Assembly (NCBI GenBank): GCA_946122785.1
Contig: CAMGYJ010000009.1
Coordinates: 12,926,937 to 12,990,936 of the forward strand
DNA length: 64,000 nt
Origin: Linum tenue
Lineage: Eukaryota > Streptophyta > Magnoliopsida > Malpighiales > Linaceae
Reading direction: 5' to 3'
Of the stretch, positions 1 to 10,157 are shown piece after piece; within the stretch, counting starts at the first letter, position 1; every line of letters starts with the position of its first letter. The notes under the pieces were generated by a model, which worked only from the letters and a program-made list of their open reading frames with translations, was not told the DNA's origin and did not search any database. The position numbers were made by a program, and so were the translations under genes.

Positions 1-2049
1 AGATTAGAAAAACAATGACACTCGGCATGACCAAATTATCCTTCCAGCTCTTGAAACTGCCATTCTATGATCAAGGTTAGCTTACGATCTGGGATTCTTT
101 TTATTTGACAGAGAGTATGTATAAAGGTCGTTCTTTTACGGAAGGAGATGGGCGTTGGTGATTTTCCAACAGAGTTAAAACCAAGGCACACACACAAAAC
201 CATACAATGTTTCAACTTATGCAAGTGAATCAATAAATGTCGTAACATCTACAGCCTAAGGCAAATCGAATAGCTGGACATAAATATGTCTCCCACGTCA
301 GCTATGAAGTCCAGATACGCAAAACAAATCAATGCAACAGAAATAGAATTCGTGAAGCAAATACCAAGTCCAAGCTTAGGGAAGCAATACCAATTGAAAG
401 CTTAGAAATGAAATGACGAACCCACCAATTTAACACCCAGAACTGTCATTCCAATAAGCCGACTGCAACAACTGAAATGCAGAAGAAGCAGCGGTCGAAC
501 TGCAGGCATGGAAAATTTATTGATAGAGGTGAGCCTTTGGTTTTGAGATAATAAGCCTTTCAAATGTGGAGAATCGCGGGTTGAAAGATAGAAGAAAAAA
601 AAAACACAAACCCATCGATTTGGAGTGCAGACCTTGACTGAGCTGCCAATCCATGAAATGAATCGCGAGAAATGTAATCCCGAAGAAGAAGTGGTCGAAC
701 AACAGGTACGCAGAATCGATTGGCAAAAACCAGACCTCCCTACTGCAACCCAACACAGACCTAGAACTCAATTATCTAGATTCAAAAGGAACTTAACTCT
801 CAATTGATTATAATCGCACGATGAAGGAAAAAAATTTAAGCAACAATCTACTCACCAATTTAAAACGCCACCTCGAGATATCCGTGGGAAGTGATTCTGT
901 GGGAAAGTCGGAGAAGCGATCGAACGACAGTATGACTAAACCGCCATACCAAGACAGAGCAGTGAGAAGAGAATCGCTTCAGAGGAAGAACAGAGCTATC
1001 CATGGACGACTGGATGAAATTGAGAGGCCTCCCTACTGCTAACGGAGAGTGGTGAGGTTTTGGTTTGGGGTAATGGAGAAACTGCTGCAAAGAAAACGAA
1101 GATACTAACAAGTAACAAAGGCCAAGAGGGGCTGCAATTTGATGGGGAAAGAAAAAGAAAACCGGAAAGTCGATGGTGATTCCAAAAGGGGAGAGAGAAA
1201 AATGCCCGCTAAATACCCTGCCACATAAGCTCCCCGCAAATCACTCTATGGATAGGGAATTTTGAATGGAGGTTGCAGTTTTATGCTTCCACTATAAATG
1301 ATACTGTAGATTAATGTAATATTACTTAATGGTACCTACAAAGTATATTTCATTTTAGTCATTAAATTTTTAATTTACTATCTTATATGTCTTGTACTTA
1401 AGATATTGTTGTTTATAAAGTACCGGTTCTCTAACGGCTTTTTAATGGCCTAATACCGGTTGTACCACTAAAGTGCGAGCCGTTTACAATAACGGGTCAT
1501 ACTTCAGTTCGATTTTGACAACATTGGTAAATACTCATACCCTGCCCCACGCAACTGCGAGTCAGGTAATACCCGCTCCATCGCTGATCAGATCGAGTAA
1601 TATCCGACGGGACGAGTTCAAATTGCCATTCGTACCCATGCGGTTCTTGTGCAATCACAAACCACGCACCCACCCTGCTATAGCTAGAACTCCATGAGGC
1701 AGCATCGGTGGGAAGTACATTTCATTCATATACCGCTTGCAGATCATTTGAAGGAGGCAAAGTGGCCGACGATCTTCGATTACAAACTTGTATTCGAATT
1801 CTTAAACGGTCCAGTTCATGATGCCGGACTGTTCCCGCTCTCCTAATTTCTTCCGTCTAAATAAATGGTGGTCGACGGCGGCAACTTCTTCCGACAGAAG
1901 ATGCCGAGAACAGCCAGAGAGAAAATTAGACGGCGTGATCACTGATCGATCGCATCGACTTTCCGGCTCCGCTGGGAACAAAGTGGCCGTCGGGAGCAAA
2001 GAGAGAGAAAGTGAAGGGGTCGAAGAGCGACTAGAAATTAGAATACAGT
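1..2049. other. Intergenic stretch, no supported gene
   Basis: I see no gene I can support here. Several short open frames (for example 625-807 and 821-1042 on +) have no recognisable domain and ordinary composition. Around 1290-1400 the DNA becomes AT-rich. 1430-1700 contains repeated CGGGTAATACCCG-like words of the kind seen in decayed hAT ends, but no terminal repeat pair could be fixed. Confidence 0.4.
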
Positions 2050-2324
2050 GACCGGAATGATTATTTTGCTGCTACCGGCCTCTCCGGTCATCCGGTGGGC
2101 GCGTGAGAGAATTTGCTACTCCACTACTCCTTCAGTACTTCACTGCCTTTTCCTGGGAAGAAGAAGACGCACAGGTGACCCTTGCCGCCAAAGTCGTCGC
2201 GGCCAAAAGAAGAAGTCGTGCGGGAATTTTCCAAGCTTGTTCATTTCCTGCAGTTTTGTTTTCTCCCCTTCTTCTTTTTGAGTCGCATTACGGAGCCAGT
2301 TTGAGCTGATCGTTGTCGCCAGAG
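2050..2324 (+). promoter_or_regulatory. Upstream region / probable 5' leader of the NLR gene
   Basis: The DNA just upstream of the resistance-gene start is less AT-rich than the flanks. An upstream ATG at 2057 opens a frame of about 74 codons that closes at 2281, 44 bases before the main ATG. If transcription begins upstream of 2057 this would be an upstream ORF. No clear TATA box could be assigned. Confidence 0.3.
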
Positions 2325-5300
2325 ATGGAGGTTGTTGCTTCTGTTGGCGGAGCTTTACTGTCCGAGTCATTGAAGCTGCTGATCGAAAAGCTGGGTTCGC
2401 ACGACTTTCTCAAGTACTTCCGTCAAGCCCAAGTCGTGGCCGAGCTCAACAGCTGGGCTAGTCTACTGAAGAAGATCTATGCAGTGCTTGATGATGCCGA
2501 GGAGAAGCAGATGACCAGCCGATTGGTGAGCATCTGGGCGACCGAGCTTCGAGATTTGGCTTACGATGCAGAGGATGTGCTTGATTCCTTTGCTACGGAG
2601 CAATTGCAGAGGAAGATCAAAGCAGAAACTGCTTCAGCTAGCACAAGTAAGGTTCAGAAACTAATCTCCACATGTTTTTCTGCTATCAATCCCAGAACCC
2701 TTAAGTTCAATGCTGAAATGGTGTCAAAGGTTCGAGAAATTACTGTTAGATTGCAGAAGATCAGCGCAGAGAAGAATCACCTGGATTTGAAAGAGATTGT
2801 TGGGACTAAGCTACCAACGACAACAGAAAGATTACCAACGACTTCTCTGGTAAATGAGAGCAAAGTTTATGGGAGAGATGAAGATTGGCTAGGGATCTTG
2901 GAGCTTTTGAGAGCTAATCAAACTGATGTAGATGTATCAGTGATTCCTATAATTGGTATGGGGGGACTTGGCAAGACCACCCTTGCGCAGCTGGTGCTTA
3001 GCCGAGCAAAATCAGAGTTTGATGTCATAGCTTGGGTTTCAGTTGGTGAGGACTTTGATGTCCATAGGATAACCAAGACCATTCTAGGTTCAGATGGTTC
3101 TGGTTGTAATGATTTAAATTCGTTGCAAGAGAAGTTGAAGGAGAAGCTGTCCGGGAAGAAATTTCTAATTGTTCTGGATGATGTTTGGAATGAGGACTAC
3201 CAGAAATGGGTTCTTTGTCGAGCTCCACTTGAAACTGGAGCTCTTGGAAGCAAAATACTTGTTACCACTCGTAATAGTAGTGTTTCATCGATCATGGGTA
3301 CCTTTCCACCTTATCTTCTCAAGGAGTTGGCTTTCAATGATTGTCTCCATCTATTCGCTGATCATGCTTTGGGAACAACAGCGTTCACAGCACACTCATA
3401 TCTCGAAGAGATGGCAAAGGAGATTGTCAAAAGGTGTCGAGGTTTGCCATTAGCAATTAAGGCCCTTGGCGGGATGTTACGAGGTAAACAGAATCCCAAG
3501 CAATGGGAAGAAGTGTTGTACAGCAAAATATGGGATTTGCCTGAGACCAATGGCATTCTTCCTGCCTTGAGGTTGAGCTATCATCACCTTCCTTCGAACC
3601 TGAAGCGATGTTTTGGCTATTGTGCAATACTCCCAAAAGACATGGAATTTGAGGAAGATGAGTTGGTGTTACTGTGGCTGGCAGAGGGCTTTCTAGTTCA
3701 GCGAAAACATTCTGAGAAGTCTGCAAAGAACTTGGGCCACAAATATTTCCATGATCTATTGTCAAGATCATTCTTTCAGCAAGCAAATGACAACTCATAT
3801 TCTTTTAGAAGACGTGACAACCCATCTCGGTTCACCATGCACGACTTGATGAATGATCTAGCAGAGTATGAGAGCAAAGGGATATGCTTGAGGTTGGATG
3901 ACAAGTTGGAAGACACTGCGTCATTCCCAACAGTTCGTTATTCCTCTTTCAGGCGTCACAAATATGACTTATTACAAAGATTTGGAGTATTTGCTAAATT
4001 GAAGAACTTGCGATCACTCTCAGCATTGCCATTTACAACTTATTCAGATGACTTCTTATCCTACAAAGTGCTGCTTGAGTTGGTGCCAAAACTAAAATAT
4101 CTGAGGGTACTTTCATTAGCTGGTTATAAAATGGAAGAGTTACCTGATGTGGTTTTTACTCTGAAGCAATTGCGGTACCTTAACTTGTCAGGCACTGACA
4201 TTGTCGGCTTGTCTGAACTGGTAGGCGAGCTCTTCAACTTGCAGACTTTAAGATTACATGGGTGCCAGAACCTTGTAAAGCTGCCACGAAGTATTGGCAA
4301 TCTGATCAATCTACAGTGGCTTGACAACAGCAATACAGTCAGCTTGCAAGAGCTTCCGGCAGAGGTAGCTAAGTTGACAAATCTGACTATTTTGCCTAAG
4401 GTTTTGGTAGGGAAGGGCGGGAAGGGGTTTCGGATAGTGGACTTGAAGAATTTGTCTCAACTTCAGGGAAAGCTTCACATACAGGGGTTGTGTAGTAATT
4501 TTATGAATATCCAAGATGCAGAGGTTGCTGATTTAAAAGGCAAACAAGATTTGGATGATTTAGGCTTGGAATGGTGTACTGACTCCCAATGTTCTCACGA
4601 TGAAACAGTTGAGGTAAAGGTCTTGAACTTACTACGGCCTCACTGGAAGCTGAAAAAGCTTTCAATTAAGTTTTACGGCGGTGTGAAGTTCCCAGTATGG
4701 GTTGGAGATCCCACATTTGCTGCTATGGTGCATTTGGAGCTCCTGAACTGTCGTAAAATCAGGTCAGTTCCTCTACTCGGACAGCTATCCTTGCTTACAA
4801 CTCTGAGATTAAGCGGAATGAATAAAGTGAAAGAAATCGGAGGTGAGTTTTATGGAAATAATATTTGCACTGGTTCATCTTTACCTTGCGTATTTCCCGC
4901 ATTGGAGACTCTATGCATAGAGGATATGCCAGAGTGGGAAAAATGGTCTTGTCCTACTGAATGTTTCCCAAAGTTGGTTGAGCTGACAATCGGGAACTGC
5001 CCCAAGTTGATCGGGAATTTACCGAACTCCTTACCTTGCCTCCAAAGACTCAATATTAGAGGGTGCCAACAGATGGCTGATTTACCTGAAACTCTTGCTT
5101 CTCTTTCAGCATTGTCTATTACAGAGTGTAACAAGTTGATCCTCAGAAATGGTACTAGTATGGAGTCCCTTACCACATTAAGGATCACGAAGATTTTGAA
5201 GCTGGTAAATTTGCAAGAAGTGATGATACATGGCTTGGGGGCACTATCCTTTCTGAAGGAATTGGGTATAGATGACTGTGAAGACCTTATGTTTCTAGGA

Positions 5301-6377
5301 GAAGGGCCTCTTCCTTCTAGTCTTGAATTCTTGCGGCTAAATCGCTGCCCAAAACTTGAGAAATTCCCAGATGTGCTGCACAACCTCACACATCTAAAAA
5401 CACTTGAGTTTCAGAATTGTCAAAAGCTTGTCTCCTTGTCAGAACGAGGCTTGCCATCCAGTCTTAGTCGTGTTTGGATTTCATGCTGTGACTCTTTGAA
5501 GTCCTTCCTCATAAGTAACATGAACTATGCAGACAATAGGAATGCTGAGAGGCCTTCTCAACTGGAGGAATTGACAATCTCTGGATGTTCATCTCTAACC
5601 ATTTTACCTAGTACATGTCCATTTCCTGGTTCCCTGAAGCATCTTTCAATTTGTAGCCTCACAACACAATCTCTTGAAGATCTACTTCACCATCCTGTTC
5701 TCCCTCTGCTCACTGAACTATCAATAACACACAGTCCAGAGTTAGAGAGGTTCCCAGAGAGGGAATTGCTCGTCCTTCAAACCCTTACACGTCTCCGGTT
5801 CTTTTTCTGTGAGAACTTGAGGTCTCTTCCCAATCAACTGCCACACCTGACCTCTCTTCGACTTCTGGAGATAATCCTGTGTGAGAGTCTAGAGTCCTTT
5901 CCGGAAGGTGGGTTGCCCTTGAACCTGATCATGCTTACTATCACAAACTGCAAGAGTCTCAAGCAGCCAATATCCGATTGGAAGCTTAACAGGCTTACCT
6001 CGCTGAAGCGACTCTCAATTGTAGGTGAATGTCCTAGTACTCAGGTGGCTTCCTTCCCAGATGATGAAGGGCTGTTGCTCCCCACTTCGCTAACTTTTAT
6101 CCACATTGCACACTTCAGCGAGCTGAAGTCTATATCCAAGGGCTTGATGCACCTCAATTGTTTAGAGGAGCTGGTGATTTGGCACTGCCCAAAGCTCCGG
6201 TCTTTACCAGATGAGGGACTTCCACCGTCGCTCGGGTGCCTGAAACTTTACGAGTGTCCTCTTCTGAAGCCAAAATGTGCAAAGCAAAAAGGAGAGTACT
6301 GGCCCATCATACACCACATTCCCTGTGTCGCAATTGATACGGGTGAGGCTTATTCATATGGATGGTCTGAACCTTAG
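2325..6377 (+). CDS. CC-NB-LRR disease resistance protein
   Basis: An intracellular immune receptor (CNL class) that senses pathogen effectors and signals when its nucleotide-binding switch opens. The start chosen is the ATG at 2325 (MEVVASVGG), because the frame upstream opens only on TTG. The protein has 1350 residues without introns. An Rx-type coiled-coil domain spans about 1-150 with an EDVID-like LAYDAEDVLDSF. NB-ARC follows: P-loop GMGGLGKTT near 210, kinase-2 LIVLDDVW near 282 (final W, as expected for CNLs), RNBS-B GSKILVTTRN, GLPL near 373, RNBS-D CFGYCAILPKDMEF, and MHD as TMHDL near 504. Leucine-rich repeats run from about 560 almost to the end, ending in repeats of the CPKLRSLPDEGLP type. 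All key motifs are present and the frame is open, so it looks functional. It resembles the RPP13-like/At3g14460 group; effector specificity cannot be read. Confidence 0.95.
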   Translation: MEVVASVGGALLSESLKLLIEKLGSHDFLKYFRQAQVVAELNSWASLLKKIYAVLDDAEEKQMTSRLVSIWATELRDLAYDAEDVLDSFATEQLQRKIKAETASASTSKVQKLISTCFSAINPRTLKFNAEMVSKVREITVRLQKISAEKNHLDLKEIVGTKLPTTTERLPTTSLVNESKVYGRDEDWLGILELLRANQTDVDVSVIPIIGMGGLGKTTLAQLVLSRAKSEFDVIAWVSVGEDFDVHRITKTILGSDGSGCNDLNSLQEKLKEKLSGKKFLIVLDDVWNEDYQKWVLCRAPLETGALGSKILVTTRNSSVSSIMGTFPPYLLKELAFNDCLHLFADHALGTTAFTAHSYLEEMAKEIVKRCRGLPLAIKALGGMLRGKQNPKQWEEVLYSKIWDLPETNGILPALRLSYHHLPSNLKRCFGYCAILPKDMEFEEDELVLLWLAEGFLVQRKHSEKSAKNLGHKYFHDLLSRSFFQQANDNSYSFRRRDNPSRFTMHDLMNDLAEYESKGICLRLDDKLEDTASFPTVRYSSFRRHKYDLLQRFGVFAKLKNLRSLSALPFTTYSDDFLSYKVLLELVPKLKYLRVLSLAGYKMEELPDVVFTLKQLRYLNLSGTDIVGLSELVGELFNLQTLRLHGCQNLVKLPRSIGNLINLQWLDNSNTVSLQELPAEVAKLTNLTILPKVLVGKGGKGFRIVDLKNLSQLQGKLHIQGLCSNFMNIQDAEVADLKGKQDLDDLGLEWCTDSQCSHDETVEVKVLNLLRPHWKLKKLSIKFYGGVKFPVWVGDPTFAAMVHLELLNCRKIRSVPLLGQLSLLTTLRLSGMNKVKEIGGEFYGNNICTGSSLPCVFPALETLCIEDMPEWEKWSCPTECFPKLVELTIGNCPKLIGNLPNSLPCLQRLNIRGCQQMADLPETLASLSALSITECNKLILRNGTSMESLTTLRITKILKLVNLQEVMIHGLGALSFLKELGIDDCEDLMFLGEGPLPSSLEFLRLNRCPKLEKFPDVLHNLTHLKTLEFQNCQKLVSLSERGLPSSLSRVWISCCDSLKSFLISNMNYADNRNAERPSQLEELTISGCSSLTILPSTCPFPGSLKHLSICSLTTQSLEDLLHHPVLPLLTELSITHSPELERFPERELLVLQTLTRLRFFFCENLRSLPNQLPHLTSLRLLEIILCESLESFPEGGLPLNLIMLTITNCKSLKQPISDWKLNRLTSLKRLSIVGECPSTQVASFPDDEGLLLPTSLTFIHIAHFSELKSISKGLMHLNCLEELVIWHCPKLRSLPDEGLPPSLGCLKLYECPLLKPKCAKQKGEYWPIIHHIPCVAIDTGEAYSYGWSEP

Positions 6378-7708
6378 AGAGTTAAGGGTTCAGTTCATGG
6401 AGTGGCTGGGTACTAATGCCAGTTCCAAGATGAAGAAATGGATTTAGTAAATGTAAGTATCTGTCTGCTATATAGGATTACACTTGAAGGAAAGATCAGA
6501 AACCGTGCAAGATATGTGTTCTGTTCTAGTGCCATTGCCAGATATTATGAACTGTAAGCAGAGATAGAGGTATTAGTGGGTTTATGAACATGTAATAGTT
6601 CAGTAGTCGTGTGGGGATTAGTTGGTATTCGACCAATCATGAGTTGCAGGGTTATGAATATGTAACTTTATTGGGCATTGATCAGGAATATCAAATAACA
6701 AGAGCCCTGAATATGTAACTTTCTTCCATCTCTCAATTCAATCTCAAGTTCTTACTTAACCCATCCGCTATTTCTCTCTTATTTCTGTCACAAACGCTCT
6801 AGATTCTGCATCTTTCTCAGTATCAGTGCAGTCCTATCAATTAGTCAGCAACTTGCTGACATCAATTTTATATTTGAGCTGGTTAGGAGCTCCTGCCCAC
6901 CGACACAATCCTCCTCCTCGACTCGGTCATCCTCAAAAATCCTAAGCCGTCGGTGACTATTAAATTCCCAGATGGACCAGTGCTGCTAGAAAAAAACCCT
7001 TTTCATATTTAGTTCGAATCCCCTCACCTTCACATGCTGCTGTTGGCGAGGGTACATCCTTCTTCGCTGGTAGTGGCCAGTGGGACACAATTTGATAGGC
7101 TGCTCCACAATTGCCTATCTCTTCCTCTTCCTCACACCACCGACAAAATGATTCCGTACTTAAACTCACAGATGGAATCAGATCTAATCTTATTAGACAC
7201 CGGATCCGACCAATATTTACAGACCATAAGATCAGGCCAATATCAACCTGCGGCGCGAGTCAGAGCATGCAAGAGAGCTCAACGTACAGAATCACGTAGG
7301 TGGGTTTCACTGATCAGATGCAAAGCGAGACAGACAGACAGACAAAATAGTAAACTTTTTTATTTTATTGTTTCTATCTATGATTGAAATTTTCTTGGGC
7401 CACTGAGATACACTTTTACAAAATTCATTCATGTGATGTGTGTTTCTGTAACAAGATCTCTGCTTTCCTTTTACTTCCCCCATTCGGACTAAAAAGGCAG
7501 CAATGATTTTCATTGCGGCCAATGAAGCACCTATTTCTACTTCGTGGGACCAAATCAGCCCCGCCCTTATGACCCCTCTTTAGAGTTTTGTTGAAATAAA
7601 TTACAAACAGACTGAAAAAAAAGAGAAAGGAACTAAAAGATGTAAACAGGGGAAATCTGAGGACTAATTGGGGTAATAGTGTAATTTGAGGGACCAATTC
7701 AATTCGAT
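6378..7708. other. 3' flank of NLR and unassigned DNA
   Basis: The first few hundred bases probably hold the NLR 3' UTR, although no single polyadenylation signal stands out. 6880-7300 is richer in C and G and has short open frames (7034-7387 +) with no recognised domain. 7320-7708 probably contains the 3' UTR of the convergent gene ending at 7709. I see no further gene. Confidence 0.35.
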
Positions 7709-9127
7709 TCAGTTAACCTTGCCCTCTTCGCCGCCTTCTTCCAAGTAAGCCTTCTTCCTCCTCTCGGCGCCGGCAAGCAGCGAGACAACCAGAAAACAAA
7801 CGGCGTAGATCCCGTGGACCTTCCAATTCGTCTTGGGCGGTTGGTGGAGCAGCACCCTATGAAACACCGCCACGTATAAATGCAGCCCAACGGCGAAGCC
7901 CATCAGTGCCTGGATCAGGCCCAGCATCTTCGGGCCCATCCCGGCCCCGCCGAACCCGCCGGCGGCGGGGGAGAAGACGAGAGCCAGGTAAATGAGGAGC
8001 AGCACGAGGTAGAGCAGGTAGGCCAAGGTCTGGAGAAGCATGAGGCAGAAGTAAGTGGATCCGGCGGTGGCGTAGAAGAAACGCAGCGGCTCGAGCCCCG
8101 TGGCCAGAGCGGAGAGCGAGAGGATGGCGAAGTAGATGGCGAGGTAGACCTGGACGAAGATGAGGAGCTTCTGGAGGGAGAAGTAGGCCTTGATTCGGTT
8201 GACGACGAGGGAGACGAGGAGGAGAGGGATGAGGATGAAGGCGAAGGAGACGAAGGAAGCGACCGTGGCGGCGTATTTGTTCCCCACGTAAGGCTTGAAT
8301 CCTTTGGTGATTTCCTTGTTGGCCTGGTTCAGGTACTTCCTGGAGGTCAGCGAGATCCGCTCCAGGTCGGGGATGAGGTGCTGGTGGAACTTGGAGGGCA
8401 GATCTCTGAACTCCGACACCAAATCGTCGTCGTCCTGGTCTGGCTCGATCCAGCTCGGCGGCGAGCGCGACTTCGCCTTGGTAATTGGCTTCTTGTTAAT
8501 TTTCGGATCTGGCTTGGGGGTTAGGGTTTGGGATTTTGTGGTGGTGGGTGATTTGGAGGTGGTTTTGTTTTTGGGGGAAGTTGATTGCTTGATTGATGGA
8601 TCTGAAACTAGGGTTTTGATTTTGGTGGGTGTGGGAGTGGAAGTGGAATTGAGCTGCTGCTTCTTGTCTTTCTTCTTGAGGAGCTGAGCAGTGTCAGCTG
8701 TGGAATTGGTGGGCTTCTTCTTCGTGGTGAGTAGAGAATCGCTACTGCTGCTGGCCTTGGACTTGGTGGGTGATGTTGATTTAGTAGAGTTGGAGGATTT
8801 GGTGGTAATAAGTTTGGTCTGGTTCTTCTTACCACTCGAAGAAGAAGAAGAAGACAGAGTATCTCCGATAGCAGCAGAGTTGGTAGCAGTAGTCTTCTTG
8901 GTGAGTTTCATGGTCTGATTCTTGTTAGCAGAGGGAATGGTAGATTTGGAAGGCTTGGTGGTTGGTGTTGCTTGTGATGATGATAGGCTGCTGCTGCTCT
9001 TTTTATTGGGCAGTTGTAGTTGCTCATCGTCGTCATCGTTGTCTAAGGAAGATGCAGAGAGGAAGAGTGGGGAGGTGAACAAGAAGAAGAAGAAGGAGAG
9101 CAAGAGTAGCTTCCTGAATCTCGCCAT
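7709..9127 (-). CDS. Membrane protein with Ser/Thr/Lys-rich low-complexity lumenal domain
   Basis: An uninterrupted 472-residue frame with ATG at 9127 (MARFRKLLLLSFFFFLF). A hydrophobic signal peptide covers about residues 1-25 and ends near SASS. Residues 27-240 are low complexity, rich in Ser, Thr, Lys and Pro with acidic runs (DNDDDDE near the start, DQDDDD near 233). A more ordinary soluble stretch (FRDLPSKFHQHLIPDLERI) follows. The C-terminal 190 residues hold about five membrane segments, near 285-308, 315-340, 346-380, 398-418 and 437-453, and a charged tail AERRKKAYLEEGG. The architecture suggests an integral membrane protein of the secretory pathway. It looks like a conserved plant family of unknown function, but I cannot name it. 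The terminal half has the compositional regularity of real coding DNA; antisense frames over it are shadows. Confidence 0.85.
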   Translation of the reverse strand: MARFRKLLLLSFFFFLFTSPLFLSASSLDNDDDDEQLQLPNKKSSSSLSSSQATPTTKPSKSTIPSANKNQTMKLTKKTTATNSAAIGDTLSSSSSSSGKKNQTKLITTKSSNSTKSTSPTKSKASSSSDSLLTTKKKPTNSTADTAQLLKKKDKKQQLNSTSTPTPTKIKTLVSDPSIKQSTSPKNKTTSKSPTTTKSQTLTPKPDPKINKKPITKAKSRSPPSWIEPDQDDDDLVSEFRDLPSKFHQHLIPDLERISLTSRKYLNQANKEITKGFKPYVGNKYAATVASFVSFAFILIPLLLVSLVVNRIKAYFSLQKLLIFVQVYLAIYFAILSLSALATGLEPLRFFYATAGSTYFCLMLLQTLAYLLYLVLLLIYLALVFSPAAGGFGGAGMGPKMLGLIQALMGFAVGLHLYVAVFHRVLLHQPPKTNWKVHGIYAVCFLVVSLLAGAERRKKAYLEEGGEEGKVN

Positions 9128-9640
9128 TGCTGGTGGCTGCTAAAGTGCGTGGCAAGTAGTTTAATTGGAAACGGGGAGAAAGAAATCTGGGTTTTGGAGC
9201 TGGGAATGAAAGAAGAGAAGAAGATCCAATATTTCAGTGTTGGAACCGACACAGATCCACCACTTTAAAGTGGCAGAAAGGAAAAGAAGGTGATCGGATC
9301 TGATCTGGGAGAGAGTGGAAGTGGGGGAATATGAATGGAAGTGGGAAGAGCAGCAGCGGAGCAGGGTCACATGGACGGACTAGCAAGAAGCAAGTAGCAA
9401 GCGAGGACCAGAGTGTGGGGAGTGGGGCCGAGGGGTGTCACCGACACATGGACTTTGTGTGTAAAGATGATAGTAATAATACAAATACAATTAGATCCGA
9501 TCGACGCGGTTTCTTGCTGGTTTATTAATCTCACCGCCTCTTCTAGCTTTGATGGCTACTGCTACTGGACTGCTGGCTGCTTCAGTTTGGGGCCGATGTT
9601 TTTGACAGACAGTACCCCGTTGACCGCGCTGCACACTAGA
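9128..9640 (-). promoter_or_regulatory. 5' leader and promoter region of the membrane-protein gene
   Basis: DNA upstream of the minus-strand ATG at 9127. 9150-9320 is purine-rich on the plus strand, so the minus-strand transcript leader would be C/T-rich, as is common for plant 5' UTRs. No clear TATA element was placed. No gene is seen in it. Confidence 0.35.
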
Positions 9641-9739
9641 ATCCGGGTGGGTTTAAGGGTTTTAGGAGAGTTTGCAAATTTGATCCAATTCACCAATTGA
9701 TTCGTTTAAATATCCAACTAATGCGGTCTATCATTTGAG

Positions 9740-9905
9740 TATACCCATACCTGTTCCTTTTTTGAGGGTTACAGGTATCCAAATACTCGGGATGGGACAT
9801 GGGACTGAAAAATTCTATAATTGGTACCCATGGATTGCCTGTTAATACCTGTTTGGATATTATGGGTACCTGTACTACCCGTTAACTATGTACAGATAAT
9901 TTACC
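9740..9905. repeat. GGGTACCC-type palindromic repeat, left cluster
   Basis: Repeated words such as TGGTACCCATGG, GGGTACCTG and CTACCCGTTAA are typical of subterminal sequence of non-autonomous hAT elements. A matching cluster lies at 11780-11919 and ends in GTTGCCCACACCTA, which looks like a hAT terminus. The left end itself could not be located. Confidence 0.35.
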
Positions 9906-9966
9906 CGTTAAAACTTATGATCTGTTGTAAATGTGAATGATAAATCTACATGGTTTCTGTATGTAG

Positions 9967-10157
9967 CACATTGCAAACCTTGCTGGCAACTCAAAGCCGG
10001 TGCTTCCTGTTCCTGCTTTCAATCTTATCAATGGTGGATCACATTCTAGAAACAAGCTCGCTATGCAGGAGTTCATCATTCTTCTCACTGAAGCTTCCTC
10101 ATTCAAGGAAGCCATGAAGATGGGTGCTAAGGTCTACCATCATCTGAAGATTGTATC
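9967..10157 (+). pseudogene. Enolase exon fragment
   Basis: Translation gives [18 protein letters not shown], then [19 protein letters not shown], and [14 protein letters not shown]. This is unmistakably the central part of enolase (2-phosphoglycerate hydrolyase of glycolysis), about 64 of some 445 residues. The segment starts right after GTATGTAG, which looks like an intact 3' splice site, so this is a genomic copy carrying intron sequence rather than a processed cDNA copy. It differs from conserved enolase at several sites (for example LLTEASS where LPTGASS is usual). It ends exactly where a solo LTR begins at 10158. No other enolase exon is seen nearby, so it cannot encode an active enzyme. 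Confidence 0.85.

Noticed and set aside
4850..5389. A 179-codon minus-strand frame
   Set aside because: Antisense to the LRR region of the resistance gene, with no domain of its own.
7880..8524. A 214-codon plus-strand open frame
   Set aside because: It is antisense to the membrane-protein gene and rich in Glu/Asp/Gly, as expected from reading hydrophobic codons backwards.
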